Assembly: GCA_905233385.1 (NCBI GenBank)
Contig: CAJOEH010000005.1
Span: 1 to 64,000, forward strand
Source of the DNA: an uncultured Oscillospiraceae bacterium
GTDB lineage: Bacteria > Bacillota > Clostridia > Oscillospirales > Oscillospiraceae
Direction: 5' to 3'
DNA length: 64,000 bases
A model generated the notes under the pieces. That model was not told the origin of the DNA. It was given only the letters and a program-made list of their open reading frames with translations, and did no database searches. Within the stretch, counting starts at the first letter, position 1. Each line of letters starts with the position of its first letter. Below, piece after piece: positions 41,178 through 49,532 of the stretch. The position numbers and the translations under genes were made by a program.

Positions 41178-42484
41178 ATGCTGTCTCCGTTCTTTATCTT
41201 TTCCAGATGCGTAAGCGCGCGGTTGGCGATGGCGAGGTTTTTGTTCGCCTTGCCTTTGATCCTCTGCTCTAACGGCGCGATGATGCCGAAGTTGATATTC
41301 ATCGGCTGAAAGCTCGTCACGCTCGGGTCGCTGATGTAATGCGCCAGCGCGCCGATCGCCGTCAGATTCGAATAATCCGGGATCAGATCGCCGTTCAGCC
41401 GCGCCGCCATGGACACCGCCGCCAGATAGCCGGACGCGCAGGATTCGACGTAGCCCTCCACGCCGGTCATCTGCCCGGCGAAGGCGACCAGCGGGTCTCT
41501 GCGGTCGGCGTAGGTCGCGTCCAGAAGCCGCGGCGAATTTAAAAACGTATTGCGGTGCATCACGCCGTAGCGGAGATACTCCGCGTCGTGCAGGGCGGGG
41601 ATCATGGAAAAGACCCGCTTCTGCTCCTGGAATTTCAGGTGTGTCTGGAAGCCTACGATGTTGTAGATGTTCCCCGCCGCGTTGTCCTGCCGGAGCTGGA
41701 CGACGGCGTAGGGCTCTTTGCCGGTCTTCGGGTCTTTCAGCCCGACCGGCTTCATCGGTCCGTAGCGGAGCGTATCTTCTCCGCGCCGCGCCATGACCTC
41801 GACGGGCATACAGCCCTCGAAGACGTTCCTGTCCTCGAAGCCGTGCACCTCCGCTTCCTGCGCGGAAGCAAGCTCGCGCACAAAGGCGGCATATTCCTCT
41901 TTGGACATGGCACAGTTGATATAATCGGCGCTGCCGCGGTCATAACGGGAAGCAAACCAGGCATGGTCCATGTCGATTGATTCACGCGAGACAAGCGGCG
42001 CGGCTGCGTCAAAGAAATGCAGGTAATCGGCGTGTCCGAAATAGGCGGCGATCGCGTCGCTGAGCGCGTCCGAGGTCAGCGGCCCCGTCGCGATGACGAC
42101 AGGCCCCTGCGGGACCTGTGTCACCTCTTCGGAGACGACCGTGACGTTCGGATGGCTGCGCAGCTTCTCCGTCACCATGCGGGAAAAGCCGCCGCGGTCG
42201 ACCGCGAGACAGCCGCCCGCCTCAACGCGCGTTGCGTCTGCGCAGGTCATGATGAGACTGCCGAGCCTGCGCAGCTCCTCTTTGAGCAGGCCGACCGCGT
42301 TTTCCAGCCGGTCGCCGCGCAGAGAGTTGGAGCAGACCAGCTCGGCAAAGTCCGCGCTGTGGTGCGCGGGAGACATCTTCGCCGGCTTCATCTCGTACAG
42401 CCGGACCGCAAAGCCGCGCTGCGCGAACTGCCACGCCGCCTCGCTGCCCGCCAGTCCCGCGCCGATCACTTTCACTTCCGTCAT
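41174..42484 (-). CDS. trmFO: Methylenetetrahydrofolate-tRNA (uracil-54-C5) methyltransferase
   Basis: 436 residues. A folate- and FAD-dependent enzyme making m5U54 in tRNA, the Gram-positive alternative to TrmA. The N-terminal FAD-binding VIGAGLAGSEAAWQFAQRGF is unmistakable, with HHSADFAELVCSNSLRGDRLENAVGLLKEELRRLGSLI and FCGQ-like MTGVEGYVESCASGYLAAVSMAARLNG later. It overlaps topA by ATGA, the topA-trmFO order common in Firmicutes. Confidence 0.96.
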   Translation of the reverse strand: MTEVKVIGAGLAGSEAAWQFAQRGFAVRLYEMKPAKMSPAHHSADFAELVCSNSLRGDRLENAVGLLKEELRRLGSLIMTCADATRVEAGGCLAVDRGGFSRMVTEKLRSHPNVTVVSEEVTQVPQGPVVIATGPLTSDALSDAIAAYFGHADYLHFFDAAAPLVSRESIDMDHAWFASRYDRGSADYINCAMSKEEYAAFVRELASAQEAEVHGFEDRNVFEGCMPVEVMARRGEDTLRYGPMKPVGLKDPKTGKEPYAVVQLRQDNAAGNIYNIVGFQTHLKFQEQKRVFSMIPALHDAEYLRYGVMHRNTFLNSPRLLDATYADRRDPLVAFAGQMTGVEGYVESCASGYLAAVSMAARLNGDLIPDYSNLTAIGALAHYISDPSVTSFQPMNINFGIIAPLEQRIKGKANKNLAIANRALTHLEKIKNGDSI

Positions 42485-44658
42485 TTTTTCTTTCTACCCT
42501 TTTTCGGCGCCTCGGCGTTCTCCACCGTCTCGGCGGTCGCTTTCGGCATCTTGCGCTTATAGCCGCGCTTGTCCTCGGGCACGAAGTCCTTGCACTCTTC
42601 GTTGATGCAGAAGGGCTTCATTCTGCCCTTGCCGGACTTTTTGAACAGGGTCTGACCGCAGGTCGGGCAGTCGTTCGCCGTCGGCACGTCCCAGGTCATG
42701 AAGCCGCATTCCGCGCCCTTTTCGCAGGCGTAATAGACAAAGCCTTTCTTCGACTTGCGCTTCAGGATCGTGCTGCCGCACTTCGGGCAGCGGCCGGGCA
42801 TCGGCTCGACGATTGGCTTCGTGTTCTTGCACTCCGGGAAGCCCGGGCAGGCAAGGAATCTGCCGAAGCGGCCGACCTTGATGACCATTTTTCTGCCGCA
42901 GACCTCGCAGATCTCGTCCGTTTCCTCGTCGGGGACCTTGATCCGCTTGCCTTCGAGCGCGTCCTCGGCGGCTGTCATTTCCTCGTGGAAGCCGTGATAG
43001 AAATCACGCAAGACCTGCTTCCACGCGACCTTGCCCGCCTCGACCTCGTCGAGCTGGTGCTCCATATTCGCGGTGAATTCCACGTCGATGATATCGTTGA
43101 AGCGGTCGATCATCAGATCGGTCACGACCAGGCCGAGCGGCGTCGGGTAGAGCCGCTTGTCCTTCTTCATGACGTATTCTCTGTCCTGGATGGTCGCGAC
43201 GATGGACGCGTAGGTCGACGGTCTGCCGACGCCGCGTTCCTCCATCGCCTTGACGAGGGTCGCCTCGGTATAACGCGCGGGCGGCGCGGTGAAGTGCTGT
43301 TCTTTCTTGGTCTTTTCGACCGTCAGGCGCTCGGTGCCGTCCAGCTCGGGCAGGCGGCACGTCCGTTCCTCGTCCTCGTCGTCGCGGCCTTCTTCATAGA
43401 CCGCCGTGAAGCCGGGGAATTTCATGATGAGATCGGTCGCACGGAAGACGTGGCCGGCGCACTTCGTATCGACCTGCACGGCCTCGTAGCGCGCGTCGGA
43501 CATCTGGCAGGCGACGAAGCGGCTCCAGATGAGCTTATACAAACGGTACTGCTCGCGGGTCAGATCACCCTTGATCGTCTCGGGATCGAGGCGGACATTG
43601 CTCGGGCGGATGGCTTCGTGCGCGTCCTGCGCGCCTTCCTTCTTGCGGAAGCGGCGCGGCGCGTTGGGGCAGTACGGACTGCCGTAGCGGGACTTGATCA
43701 GATCGCGGGCCGCCGCGATCGCCTCCTCGGAGAGGCGCAGGGAGTCGGTACGCATATAGGTGATCAGACCGACGGAGCCTTCGCCGGTGATCTCAACGCC
43801 TTCATAGAGCTGCTGGGCGATCGCCATCGTGCGGCGCGGCGTCATATTCAGCTTGCGAGAGGACTCCTGCTGGAGGGTAGACGTGATGAACGGCGGCGTT
43901 GGCGCGCGGTGCTTGTCCGCGCGCTTGATGCTGTCGATCACGAATTCTTTTCCCTGAATGTCCGCGATGATCTGATCGGTCTCCATCTCGGAGCGAAGCT
44001 CGCGCTTCTTCTCGTCGCCGAAGTAGCGGGCGATAAAGCTGCCGTCCTTGCCGATGCAGCGCAATTCTGCGTCCAGCGTCCAGAACTCCTTCGGGACGAA
44101 CGCCTCGATCTCGCGCTCGCGCTCGACGACCAGACGGGTCGCAACCGACTGCACGCGGCCGGCGGAGAGGCCTCTGCGGACCTTCTTCCACAGCAGCGGG
44201 CTGAGCTGATAGCCGACGATACGGTCGAGGATGCGGCGCGCCTGCTGCGCGTCAACCAGATCGTAGTCGATGTCCCGCGGCTTCTGAATGCTGCTGAGGA
44301 CGACGTTCTTCGTGATTTCGTTGAAGGTGACGCGCTTCGTCTTGCTGTCCGGCAGATCGAGCAGTTCCTTCAGATGCCACGAGATCGCCTCGCCTTCGCG
44401 GTCAGGGTCGGTCGCGAGATAGACGCAGTCCGCCTTCTTCGCGGCGGCGCGCAGCTCGGAAATGATCGCTTCTTTCCCCTCTAAGGGGCCGTACTCCGGC
44501 GTAAAGTCGTGCTCGATATCCACGCCGATCGTGCTCTTCGGCAGATCGCGCAGATGTCCCATACAGGCCTCGACCTTATAGTCCGCGCCGAGGTATTTTC
44601 CAATCGTTTTCGCCTTCGAGGGCGATTCCACGATGACCAGATTTGTTCCCTTCGCCAT
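42481..44658 (-). CDS. topA: DNA topoisomerase I
   Basis: 725 residues. Type IA enzyme relaxing negative supercoils. The toprim domain starts LVIVESPSKAKTIGKYLG and has ATDPDREGEAISWHL; the catalytic Tyr is in VGLITYMRTDSLRLS. Four zinc-finger modules follow at the C-terminus: CEVCGRK, CPKCGSTILKRK, a CEKGAECG variant and CPTCGQTLF, with a further CINEECKD, then a basic tail. GGAGG precedes the ATG by 5 nt. It is 13 nt after dprA, and coupled to trmFO. Confidence 0.97.
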   Translation of the reverse strand: MAKGTNLVIVESPSKAKTIGKYLGADYKVEACMGHLRDLPKSTIGVDIEHDFTPEYGPLEGKEAIISELRAAAKKADCVYLATDPDREGEAISWHLKELLDLPDSKTKRVTFNEITKNVVLSSIQKPRDIDYDLVDAQQARRILDRIVGYQLSPLLWKKVRRGLSAGRVQSVATRLVVEREREIEAFVPKEFWTLDAELRCIGKDGSFIARYFGDEKKRELRSEMETDQIIADIQGKEFVIDSIKRADKHRAPTPPFITSTLQQESSRKLNMTPRRTMAIAQQLYEGVEITGEGSVGLITYMRTDSLRLSEEAIAAARDLIKSRYGSPYCPNAPRRFRKKEGAQDAHEAIRPSNVRLDPETIKGDLTREQYRLYKLIWSRFVACQMSDARYEAVQVDTKCAGHVFRATDLIMKFPGFTAVYEEGRDDEDEERTCRLPELDGTERLTVEKTKKEQHFTAPPARYTEATLVKAMEERGVGRPSTYASIVATIQDREYVMKKDKRLYPTPLGLVVTDLMIDRFNDIIDVEFTANMEHQLDEVEAGKVAWKQVLRDFYHGFHEEMTAAEDALEGKRIKVPDEETDEICEVCGRKMVIKVGRFGRFLACPGFPECKNTKPIVEPMPGRCPKCGSTILKRKSKKGFVYYACEKGAECGFMTWDVPTANDCPTCGQTLFKKSGKGRMKPFCINEECKDFVPEDKRGYKRKMPKATAETVENAEAPKKGRKKK

Positions 44659-44671
44659 GAGAACCTCCACG

Positions 44672-45904
44672 TTAATTTCGCTTATAATAGTTGCCCGCGA
44701 GCTTCACCGCTCTGCCCTTGATCTGCAGCATGGTCAGCGCCGCCGTCACGCTGCGCGACGGCAGGCCGCTCTTCGCCGTCAGCTCGTCGCAGTGGATCGG
44801 CTGATCGGTCAGAAGCGCGTAGACCGTTTGCTCGTCTCCTGCAAGCGGCGCCGCAGGCACGGTTCTTTTTTCGTCACTTTCGTCACTATAAGTCTTTCCG
44901 GCAGGATTGTCAACGACTTTTTTGTCGCCGTCGTCCGAAAACGTGACCGGCGAATAGACCGGCAGTGACATTCCGTAGCGGGAGCGGAAAATGCGCTCCA
45001 TGGCTTCTCTGCTCCGTCCGTCGGACAGCTTGACCGGGAACAGATAGGCGTATTCGCGCAGGACTTCCCAGCCGTCTTCGACCATGTATGCGCCCTCGCG
45101 GATCAGGCGGTTGCTGCCCGCGCAATGCTTGACGCCGATGTTGCCGGGGATCGCGAAGACGTCTCTGCCCTGCTGCAGGGCAAGGTCCGCCGTGATGAGC
45201 GCGCCGCTCTTTTCCGGCGCTTCGACGACGAGCACGCCGAGGGACAATCCGCTCAGAATGCGGTTTCTGACCGGAAAATGGCCGCGCTCCGGCTCCGTCT
45301 TCGGCGGGTACTCGCTCAGGATACAGCCGTGCTGGATGATCTTCTGAAACAGAAAATGATTCTCCCGCGGATAGTCGATATCCAGACCGCAGCCCATCAC
45401 GGCAACGACCGGCATGGAAGAATCCAGCGCGCCCTTGAGCGCCATGGTGTCGATCCCTCTCGCGCCGCCCGAGACGACGATGCCGCCGCTGTTCGCGATC
45501 TGTCTGCCGAACTGTTTGGCGTACATCAGGCCGTACGCGCTGCATCGCCGCGAGCCGACCACCGCGATCACGGCTTCGTTGTCGAAATCGGGCAGCGTGC
45601 CCTTGTAATACAGCAGCGCGGGCGGATCGGAGATGTGCTTCAGCCGCTTCGGATAGCCTTCGTCCGCGTAGGTCAGCAGGTCGATCTCCTCGTTGTCGCA
45701 GTCGCGCAGGATCTCCTCCGCCTCGTCGAGCGACTTGTCCAGCAGGGATTCCAGCCAGCGTCGGTCGAAGCCCTCCGTATGGACGTAGTCGTTTTCTTTC
45801 AGTTCATAGATGCGCTCCGCCGTACCGTACAGCTCCAGCAGCGCGGCGCGGCCTCTCGTGCCGACGCCCTTGCGCGTCGTCAGCCAGACCCAATGCTTGT
45901 GCAT
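44672..45904 (-). CDS. dprA: DNA-processing protein DprA
   Basis: 410 residues. Loads RecA onto incoming single-stranded DNA during transformation; widespread even in bacteria not known to be competent. A SAM-like N-terminal part (residues 1-90) is followed by a Rossmann-type DprA core with VVGSRRCSAYGLMYAKQFGRQIANSGGIVVSGGARGIDTMALKGAL, CGLDIDYPRENHFLFQ, RNRILSGLSLGVLVVEAPEKSGALITA, and GCNKLI-like GSNRLIREGA. A C-terminal winged-helix domain (about 345-410) is present. No other competence genes are in view. Operon with topA. Confidence 0.95.
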   Translation of the reverse strand: MHKHWVWLTTRKGVGTRGRAALLELYGTAERIYELKENDYVHTEGFDRRWLESLLDKSLDEAEEILRDCDNEEIDLLTYADEGYPKRLKHISDPPALLYYKGTLPDFDNEAVIAVVGSRRCSAYGLMYAKQFGRQIANSGGIVVSGGARGIDTMALKGALDSSMPVVAVMGCGLDIDYPRENHFLFQKIIQHGCILSEYPPKTEPERGHFPVRNRILSGLSLGVLVVEAPEKSGALITADLALQQGRDVFAIPGNIGVKHCAGSNRLIREGAYMVEDGWEVLREYAYLFPVKLSDGRSREAMERIFRSRYGMSLPVYSPVTFSDDGDKKVVDNPAGKTYSDESDEKRTVPAAPLAGDEQTVYALLTDQPIHCDELTAKSGLPSRSVTAALTMLQIKGRAVKLAGNYYKRN

Positions 45905-45920
45905 AAACTCTCTTCTCTCT

Positions 45921-46652
45921 TTATCTCATCTGCCACATCACGATCGCTGCGGCGATCGCCGCGTTCAGGGATTCGCAGCGCGGCTGCATGGGAATGATGA
46001 TCTGTATGTCGGAAGCCGTGAGAAATTCCGGGCAGACGCCCTGTCCCTCGCTGCCAATGACGACAAGATAGTCTTTCAGATTTACTTCGCTGATATCCGA
46101 CGCATGAGGCGTCAGCGCGGTCGCCGCGATCGGCACGCCGGAGGACAGGATGCGCTCCAGAGCGATCTGCTTCGGCGCGGTGCGGAAGACCGCGCCCATC
46201 GAGGCGCGAAGCGTTTTCTCCGAATACGGGTCGGCGCAGCCGTTCGTCATGGCGACCGGAATACCGAACGCGTCCGCCGTACGGAGGATCGTGCCGAGGT
46301 TGCCGGGATCCTGAATGCGGTCGAGCAGCAGCATCCCTGCGCTCACCTGCGCGTCTTTCTGTTTGGGCAGCTCGCAGGTGAAGAGCACGCCCTGCGGGGT
46401 CTTCATGTCGGACAGCGACTGCATCAGTGATTCCGGGATCTGCACGCAGCGCGTGCCGTCCGGCAGAGCCGGCAGGGCCTGCCGCTCAGAGACGATCACG
46501 GTTTTGATCTTCGGATACCACTTGAGCGCCTCATCGAGCAGCTTGAAGCCGTCCGCGACGAATTCGCGCTGTTCCTCGCGGTAGGCGCGGGAGCTCTGCA
46601 GCTTGCGAATATGCCGCAGCAGAGGGTTCTGACTGCTTGTGATCCGTTCCAT
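45921..46652 (-). CDS. TrmH-family (SpoU) rRNA methyltransferase
   Basis: 243 residues. 2'-O-methylates ribose in rRNA or tRNA. The N-terminal substrate-binding part (ITSSQNPLLRHIRKLQSSRAYREEQREFVADGFKLLDEAL) precedes the SPOUT domain: DRIQDPGNLGTILRTADAFG (motif 1), VVIGSEGQGV (motif 2), IIIPMQPRCESLNAAIAAAIVMWQMR (motif 3) that knots around SAM. The 23S G2251-type enzyme RlmB and homologues are equally possible. GGAGGATA precedes the ATG. Confidence 0.93.
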   Translation of the reverse strand: MERITSSQNPLLRHIRKLQSSRAYREEQREFVADGFKLLDEALKWYPKIKTVIVSERQALPALPDGTRCVQIPESLMQSLSDMKTPQGVLFTCELPKQKDAQVSAGMLLLDRIQDPGNLGTILRTADAFGIPVAMTNGCADPYSEKTLRASMGAVFRTAPKQIALERILSSGVPIAATALTPHASDISEVNLKDYLVVIGSEGQGVCPEFLTASDIQIIIPMQPRCESLNAAIAAAIVMWQMR

Positions 46653-46673
46653 CGGTATCCTCCTTTCGGGTCG

Positions 46674-47597
46674 TTATTTGTCGCGGAGAAACGCGTCGAT
46701 CTCCGCGCGAAGCGGCATGGAAGCCGTCGTGCCGAGGCGCTGCACGGAGAGCGCCGCCAAAGCGTTCGCGAACAGCGCGGCGTCATGCAGGGACTTCCCT
46801 TCGGACAGCGCGGCGAGCAGGCCGCCGTTGAAGGCGTCGCCCGCGCCGGTCGTGTCGATCGCGTTTACGCGATAGGCGGGGATGATCTCCGAAACGCCGT
46901 CCGCGTTGAGGTAAACGCCTCTTGCGCCGAGGGTGATCAGGACGTTCTGCACACCCTTCGCAAAAAACGCCTCCGCCGCGCGGTCCGCGCTTTCCTTGTC
47001 CGTCACGGGTATGCCGGTCAGCGCCTCCGCCTCCACCTCGTTCGGCGTGACGAGATACACGCCGCGCAGGAAGTCGTCGGAAACAGGCTGGTACGGCGCG
47101 GTATTCACGATCACCTTCACGCCGTGCTGCTTGGCGAGAGCCGCCGCTTTCTCGTTCGCGTCCTGGTTGATCTCCAACTGCAAAAGCAGATAATCGGAGT
47201 GGATGATCTGATCGGAAACTGCGGCGATATCATCGTCCGTAATGGTGCTGCACGCGCCGGGCACGATCACGATCGCGTTCTGTCCGGTCGCTTCATCGAC
47301 CATGATGAGCGCCGTTCCGGTTGGCACGCTGTCGCTGAAGAACAAATACTCCTCGGACAGGTCCGCCTCGCGCATTGCTTTGCGCGGGATCTCCGCGAGA
47401 CTGTCGCGCCCGAGCTTCGTGATCATCGCGACGTCGCCGCCCGCTTTTCGCGCGGCGATCGCCTGATTGAAGCCCTTGCCGCCGGGGCTCTGCATGAAGA
47501 AGCTTCCCTTCACCGTCTCGGCGGGCGCGGGCAGATAGGGCGCGCGGCTCATCAGATCGACGACCGAGCTGCCGAACACCGTGATTCTTCGCTGCAT
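46674..47597 (-). CDS. Ribokinase-type PfkB sugar kinase
   Basis: 307 residues. Phosphorylates ribose or a similar sugar. FGSSVVDLM and SPGGKGFNQAIAARKAGGD form the sugar-binding GGKGxNQA, and NAIDTTGAGDAFNGGLLAALSEGKSL holds the catalytic Asp in the DTTGAGD motif. The N-terminal QRRITVFG replaces the more usual start but the fold is intact. No ribose transporter or rbsD is adjacent, so ribose specificity is only the default inference. It has its own promoter and heads the transcript through to rnc. Confidence 0.9.
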   Translation of the reverse strand: MQRRITVFGSSVVDLMSRAPYLPAPAETVKGSFFMQSPGGKGFNQAIAARKAGGDVAMITKLGRDSLAEIPRKAMREADLSEEYLFFSDSVPTGTALIMVDEATGQNAIVIVPGACSTITDDDIAAVSDQIIHSDYLLLQLEINQDANEKAAALAKQHGVKVIVNTAPYQPVSDDFLRGVYLVTPNEVEAEALTGIPVTDKESADRAAEAFFAKGVQNVLITLGARGVYLNADGVSEIIPAYRVNAIDTTGAGDAFNGGLLAALSEGKSLHDAALFANALAALSVQRLGTTASMPLRAEIDAFLRDK

Positions 47598-47627
47598 GGC
47601 GTGCCCTCCTTACATATCATTATAAAT

Positions 47628-47656
47628 AGCATACAGCCTGATTTTTTGCTTGTCAA
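47628..47656 (-). promoter_or_regulatory. Promoter of the ribokinase-to-rnc operon
   Basis: Minus strand TTGACA (47651-47656), 17 nt, TATGCT (47628-47633); 30 nt before the ATG. The following genes are 10-21 nt apart or overlapping. Confidence 0.55.
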
Positions 47657-47664
47657 TAGAGGAA

Positions 47665-47694
47665 TCGGGCTTACGGCAAAAACCGCAAGCCCGA
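47665..47694 (-). terminator. Hairpin after sfp
   Basis: TCGGGCTTACGG (47665-47676) and CCGCAAGCCCGA (47683-47694) with one internal mismatch, 4 nt after the sfp stop; no clean U-run. Confidence 0.5.
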
Positions 47695-47698
47695 AATG

Positions 47699-48370
47699 TT
47701 ACAAGCAATCGATCAGATTGATCCTCTGCAGCTCCGCAGAAAACGGCGCGTCCGCCGTGCAGACGGCGCATTTGCAGCCGGGGATACTGTCATATTCGCG
47801 GAAGGAAAAGCTTCGCGGATCGATCTTCTGAACGACGGAGATTTCATCCCGCAAAACGACCTCGCACGCGTCCATCGGCTCTCGCAGGCCGCAGCCGACC
47901 GCCTTCAAAAAGCTCTCTTTCAGCGTCCAATAGCGGAAAAACCGTTCCTGTTTGGCTTCTTCCGTCTCCTGCGCGGCGATATCCTCAAACTCGCTCCGGC
48001 AGAAAAACCGCTTCGCTATTTTCAGATCCACGCTTCTGACCGTTTCGATATCCGCGCCGATCTCGCCGTCCGATACCGCGCAGAGGGCGTAATTTCCGCT
48101 GTGGGACAGGCTGAAAAACACGCCGTCCGCACCGGCGAGATACGGTTTTCCGGCTTCTCCGTAGGAATACGCAAGCTTGCGGATCCCGAGCCGGTCCAGT
48201 GCGTGCCGCAGCAGCAGCTCCGCGCCGAGGGCGGCGTTCCGATCCCTGCGGAAACGATATTTGTCTACTTTTTGTTTTCTATCCTCGGTCGCCCGCGCAT
48301 ACGCTGCCTCAAACAGAGCTTCGTCCGATAATACGCTTGTATCGGCCGCAAACAGATAGTCCATAACCAT
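47699..48370 (-). CDS. 4'-phosphopantetheinyl transferase, Sfp type
   Basis: 223 residues. Transfers the phosphopantetheine arm from CoA to a carrier protein serine. The Sfp fold is seen as two halves: VFFSLSHSGNYALCAVSDGEIGADIE (Mg-binding D and E) and FFRYWTLKESFLKAVGCGL (W-T-x-K-E-x-x-x-K). No non-ribosomal peptide synthetase is nearby; in Clostridia such enzymes can serve ACP when AcpS is absent. The start at 48370 has GGAAAG upstream; an in-frame ATG at 48364 is possible. It follows a methyltransferase gene closely. Confidence 0.92.
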   Translation of the reverse strand: MVMDYLFAADTSVLSDEALFEAAYARATEDRKQKVDKYRFRRDRNAALGAELLLRHALDRLGIRKLAYSYGEAGKPYLAGADGVFFSLSHSGNYALCAVSDGEIGADIETVRSVDLKIAKRFFCRSEFEDIAAQETEEAKQERFFRYWTLKESFLKAVGCGLREPMDACEVVLRDEISVVQKIDPRSFSFREYDSIPGCKCAVCTADAPFSAELQRINLIDCL

Positions 48371-48374
48371 AGCG

Positions 48375-49163
48375 TTATTCTTTCCTTTTCAGTTCCGCGA
48401 GGGCGGCGTAGTGCAGGACCGTGAAGCGCATGGGCGCGATCTCCGCGAGGAGCTTCCGATGTTCTTCTTCCCACGCGGCGATCTCCTGCGCTGTCAGCGA
48501 CGCGCCGATGCCGCGGCAGGTCTTCATCCTGCCGTGCCAGCTCTCGCGGGTGAACGGAACGGCAAGCCGGAATTCATCATGATAGACGGGCTCGAAATAG
48601 TCCAGATAGCAAGCCGGAATCTCGATCGGTTGCATGACCTCGCCGCCGCCCGTCCATTGCGGGGAGAAACGCAGGACGAGCTTTTCGCTCGCCGCCGCGA
48701 TCTCGTCCTCGAAGGGCAGCCACGCCATGCACAGGAGCAGAAGTCTGCCGTTTTTGCGCAGCAGTCTGTGGAAAACCGGGGCGGTCTTCGCGTGGTTGAA
48801 GTACCAGAAGCACTGACAGGCCGTGATCACGTCAAAGGAATCGTCCGGAAAGTCCGGCGCTTCCGCAGAAGCGACTGCGTAGCGAATATCCATGTCATTT
48901 GACAGTACTTTCGCCATGGCGATCTGTCCTTCCGACAGGTCAATGCCCGTCCATTCCGCGCCATAGGAATAGAGATTGCGCGGCAGAACGCCAGTGCCCG
49001 TCCCGACGTCCAAAACGCGCTGTCCCTTGACGCAGAGGCCCCTGTTCAGAATTTTCCGATAGAACTCCGCGGGATAGATATCGCGGAATTTCGCGTAATC
49101 CGCCGCGGTCTTCCCGAAGTCGAACGGCTTGCCCGCGTCGATCGTTCCGCTTGCTTCCTTCAT
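48375..49163 (-). CDS. Class I SAM-dependent methyltransferase
   Basis: 262 residues. Motif I VLDVGTGTGVLPRNL, the acidic SAM-ribose position in WTGIDLSEGQ, and motif IV SFDVITACQCFWYF are clear, of the Methyltransf_11 group. The C-terminal half (FEPVYHDEFRLAVPFTRESWHGRMKTCRGIGASLTAQE) resembles enzymes annotated with unknown small-molecule substrates. It overlaps the DUF4298 gene by ATGA and precedes sfp by 4 nt, forming a three-gene unit. Substrate not inferable. Confidence 0.88.
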   Translation of the reverse strand: MKEASGTIDAGKPFDFGKTAADYAKFRDIYPAEFYRKILNRGLCVKGQRVLDVGTGTGVLPRNLYSYGAEWTGIDLSEGQIAMAKVLSNDMDIRYAVASAEAPDFPDDSFDVITACQCFWYFNHAKTAPVFHRLLRKNGRLLLLCMAWLPFEDEIAAASEKLVLRFSPQWTGGGEVMQPIEIPACYLDYFEPVYHDEFRLAVPFTRESWHGRMKTCRGIGASLTAQEIAAWEEEHRKLLAEIAPMRFTVLHYAALAELKRKE

Positions 49164-49456
49164 GCTTCGTCCTCGCCGCCGATGCGGGAAAGCAGTTCCC
49201 TGTTGCGCTCTAAAAAATTGTAAACGCCGTCCTCGGACAGTACGCCGCGTTTGAGGCCGGCGGGCAGTTTTCCCGCCTCGTCGAGCGCGAAATCCTTCTT
49301 CCAGTCCGCGCTCGTGTAATACGCCTCGAGCTTGCGGATCTCTCCCTGATAGTCTTTCAAAGCGGCGATCGCCGTCTCGATATCGTTCAGTTTTCCGTTC
49401 GCCGTATCGAGGATCGCTTCCATTTGTTCAATTCGTTCCGCTGCCGTCTTTCTCAT
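49160..49456 (-). CDS. DUF4298 protein
   Basis: 98 residues, mostly alpha-helical: AERIEQMEAILDTANGKLNDIETAIAALKDYQGEIRKLEAYYTSADWKKDFALDEAGKLPAGLKRGVLSEDGVYNFLERNRELL matches the DUF4298 layout (coiled-coil half, W-x-x-D-x4-D-E half). Function unknown. The start at 49456 has AGGAGC 7 nt upstream. Its translation is coupled to the methyltransferase, so it may be its small partner (inference). Confidence 0.85.
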   Translation of the reverse strand: MRKTAAERIEQMEAILDTANGKLNDIETAIAALKDYQGEIRKLEAYYTSADWKKDFALDEAGKLPAGLKRGVLSEDGVYNFLERNRELLSRIGGEDEA

Positions 49457-49500
49457 GTGATCGCTCCTGTCTGCTGTTGAGAGCATCGGTTGTAATAACA

Positions 49501-49520
49501 CCCCGCTCGTTCGAGCGGGG
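49501..49520 (-). terminator. Hairpin after lysS
   Basis: CCCCGCTCG (49501-49509) and CGAGCGGGG (49512-49520), 12 nt after the lysS stop; only a short T stretch follows, so read-through into the DUF4298 unit is possible. Confidence 0.6.
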
Positions 49521-49532
49521 CGTTTTATCAGA

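Noticed and set aside
42985-44484. A 499-codon plus-strand frame opposite topA
   Set aside because: Antisense shadow with repeating Asp/Arg/Leu/Val composition; topA has all its catalytic motifs on the other strand.
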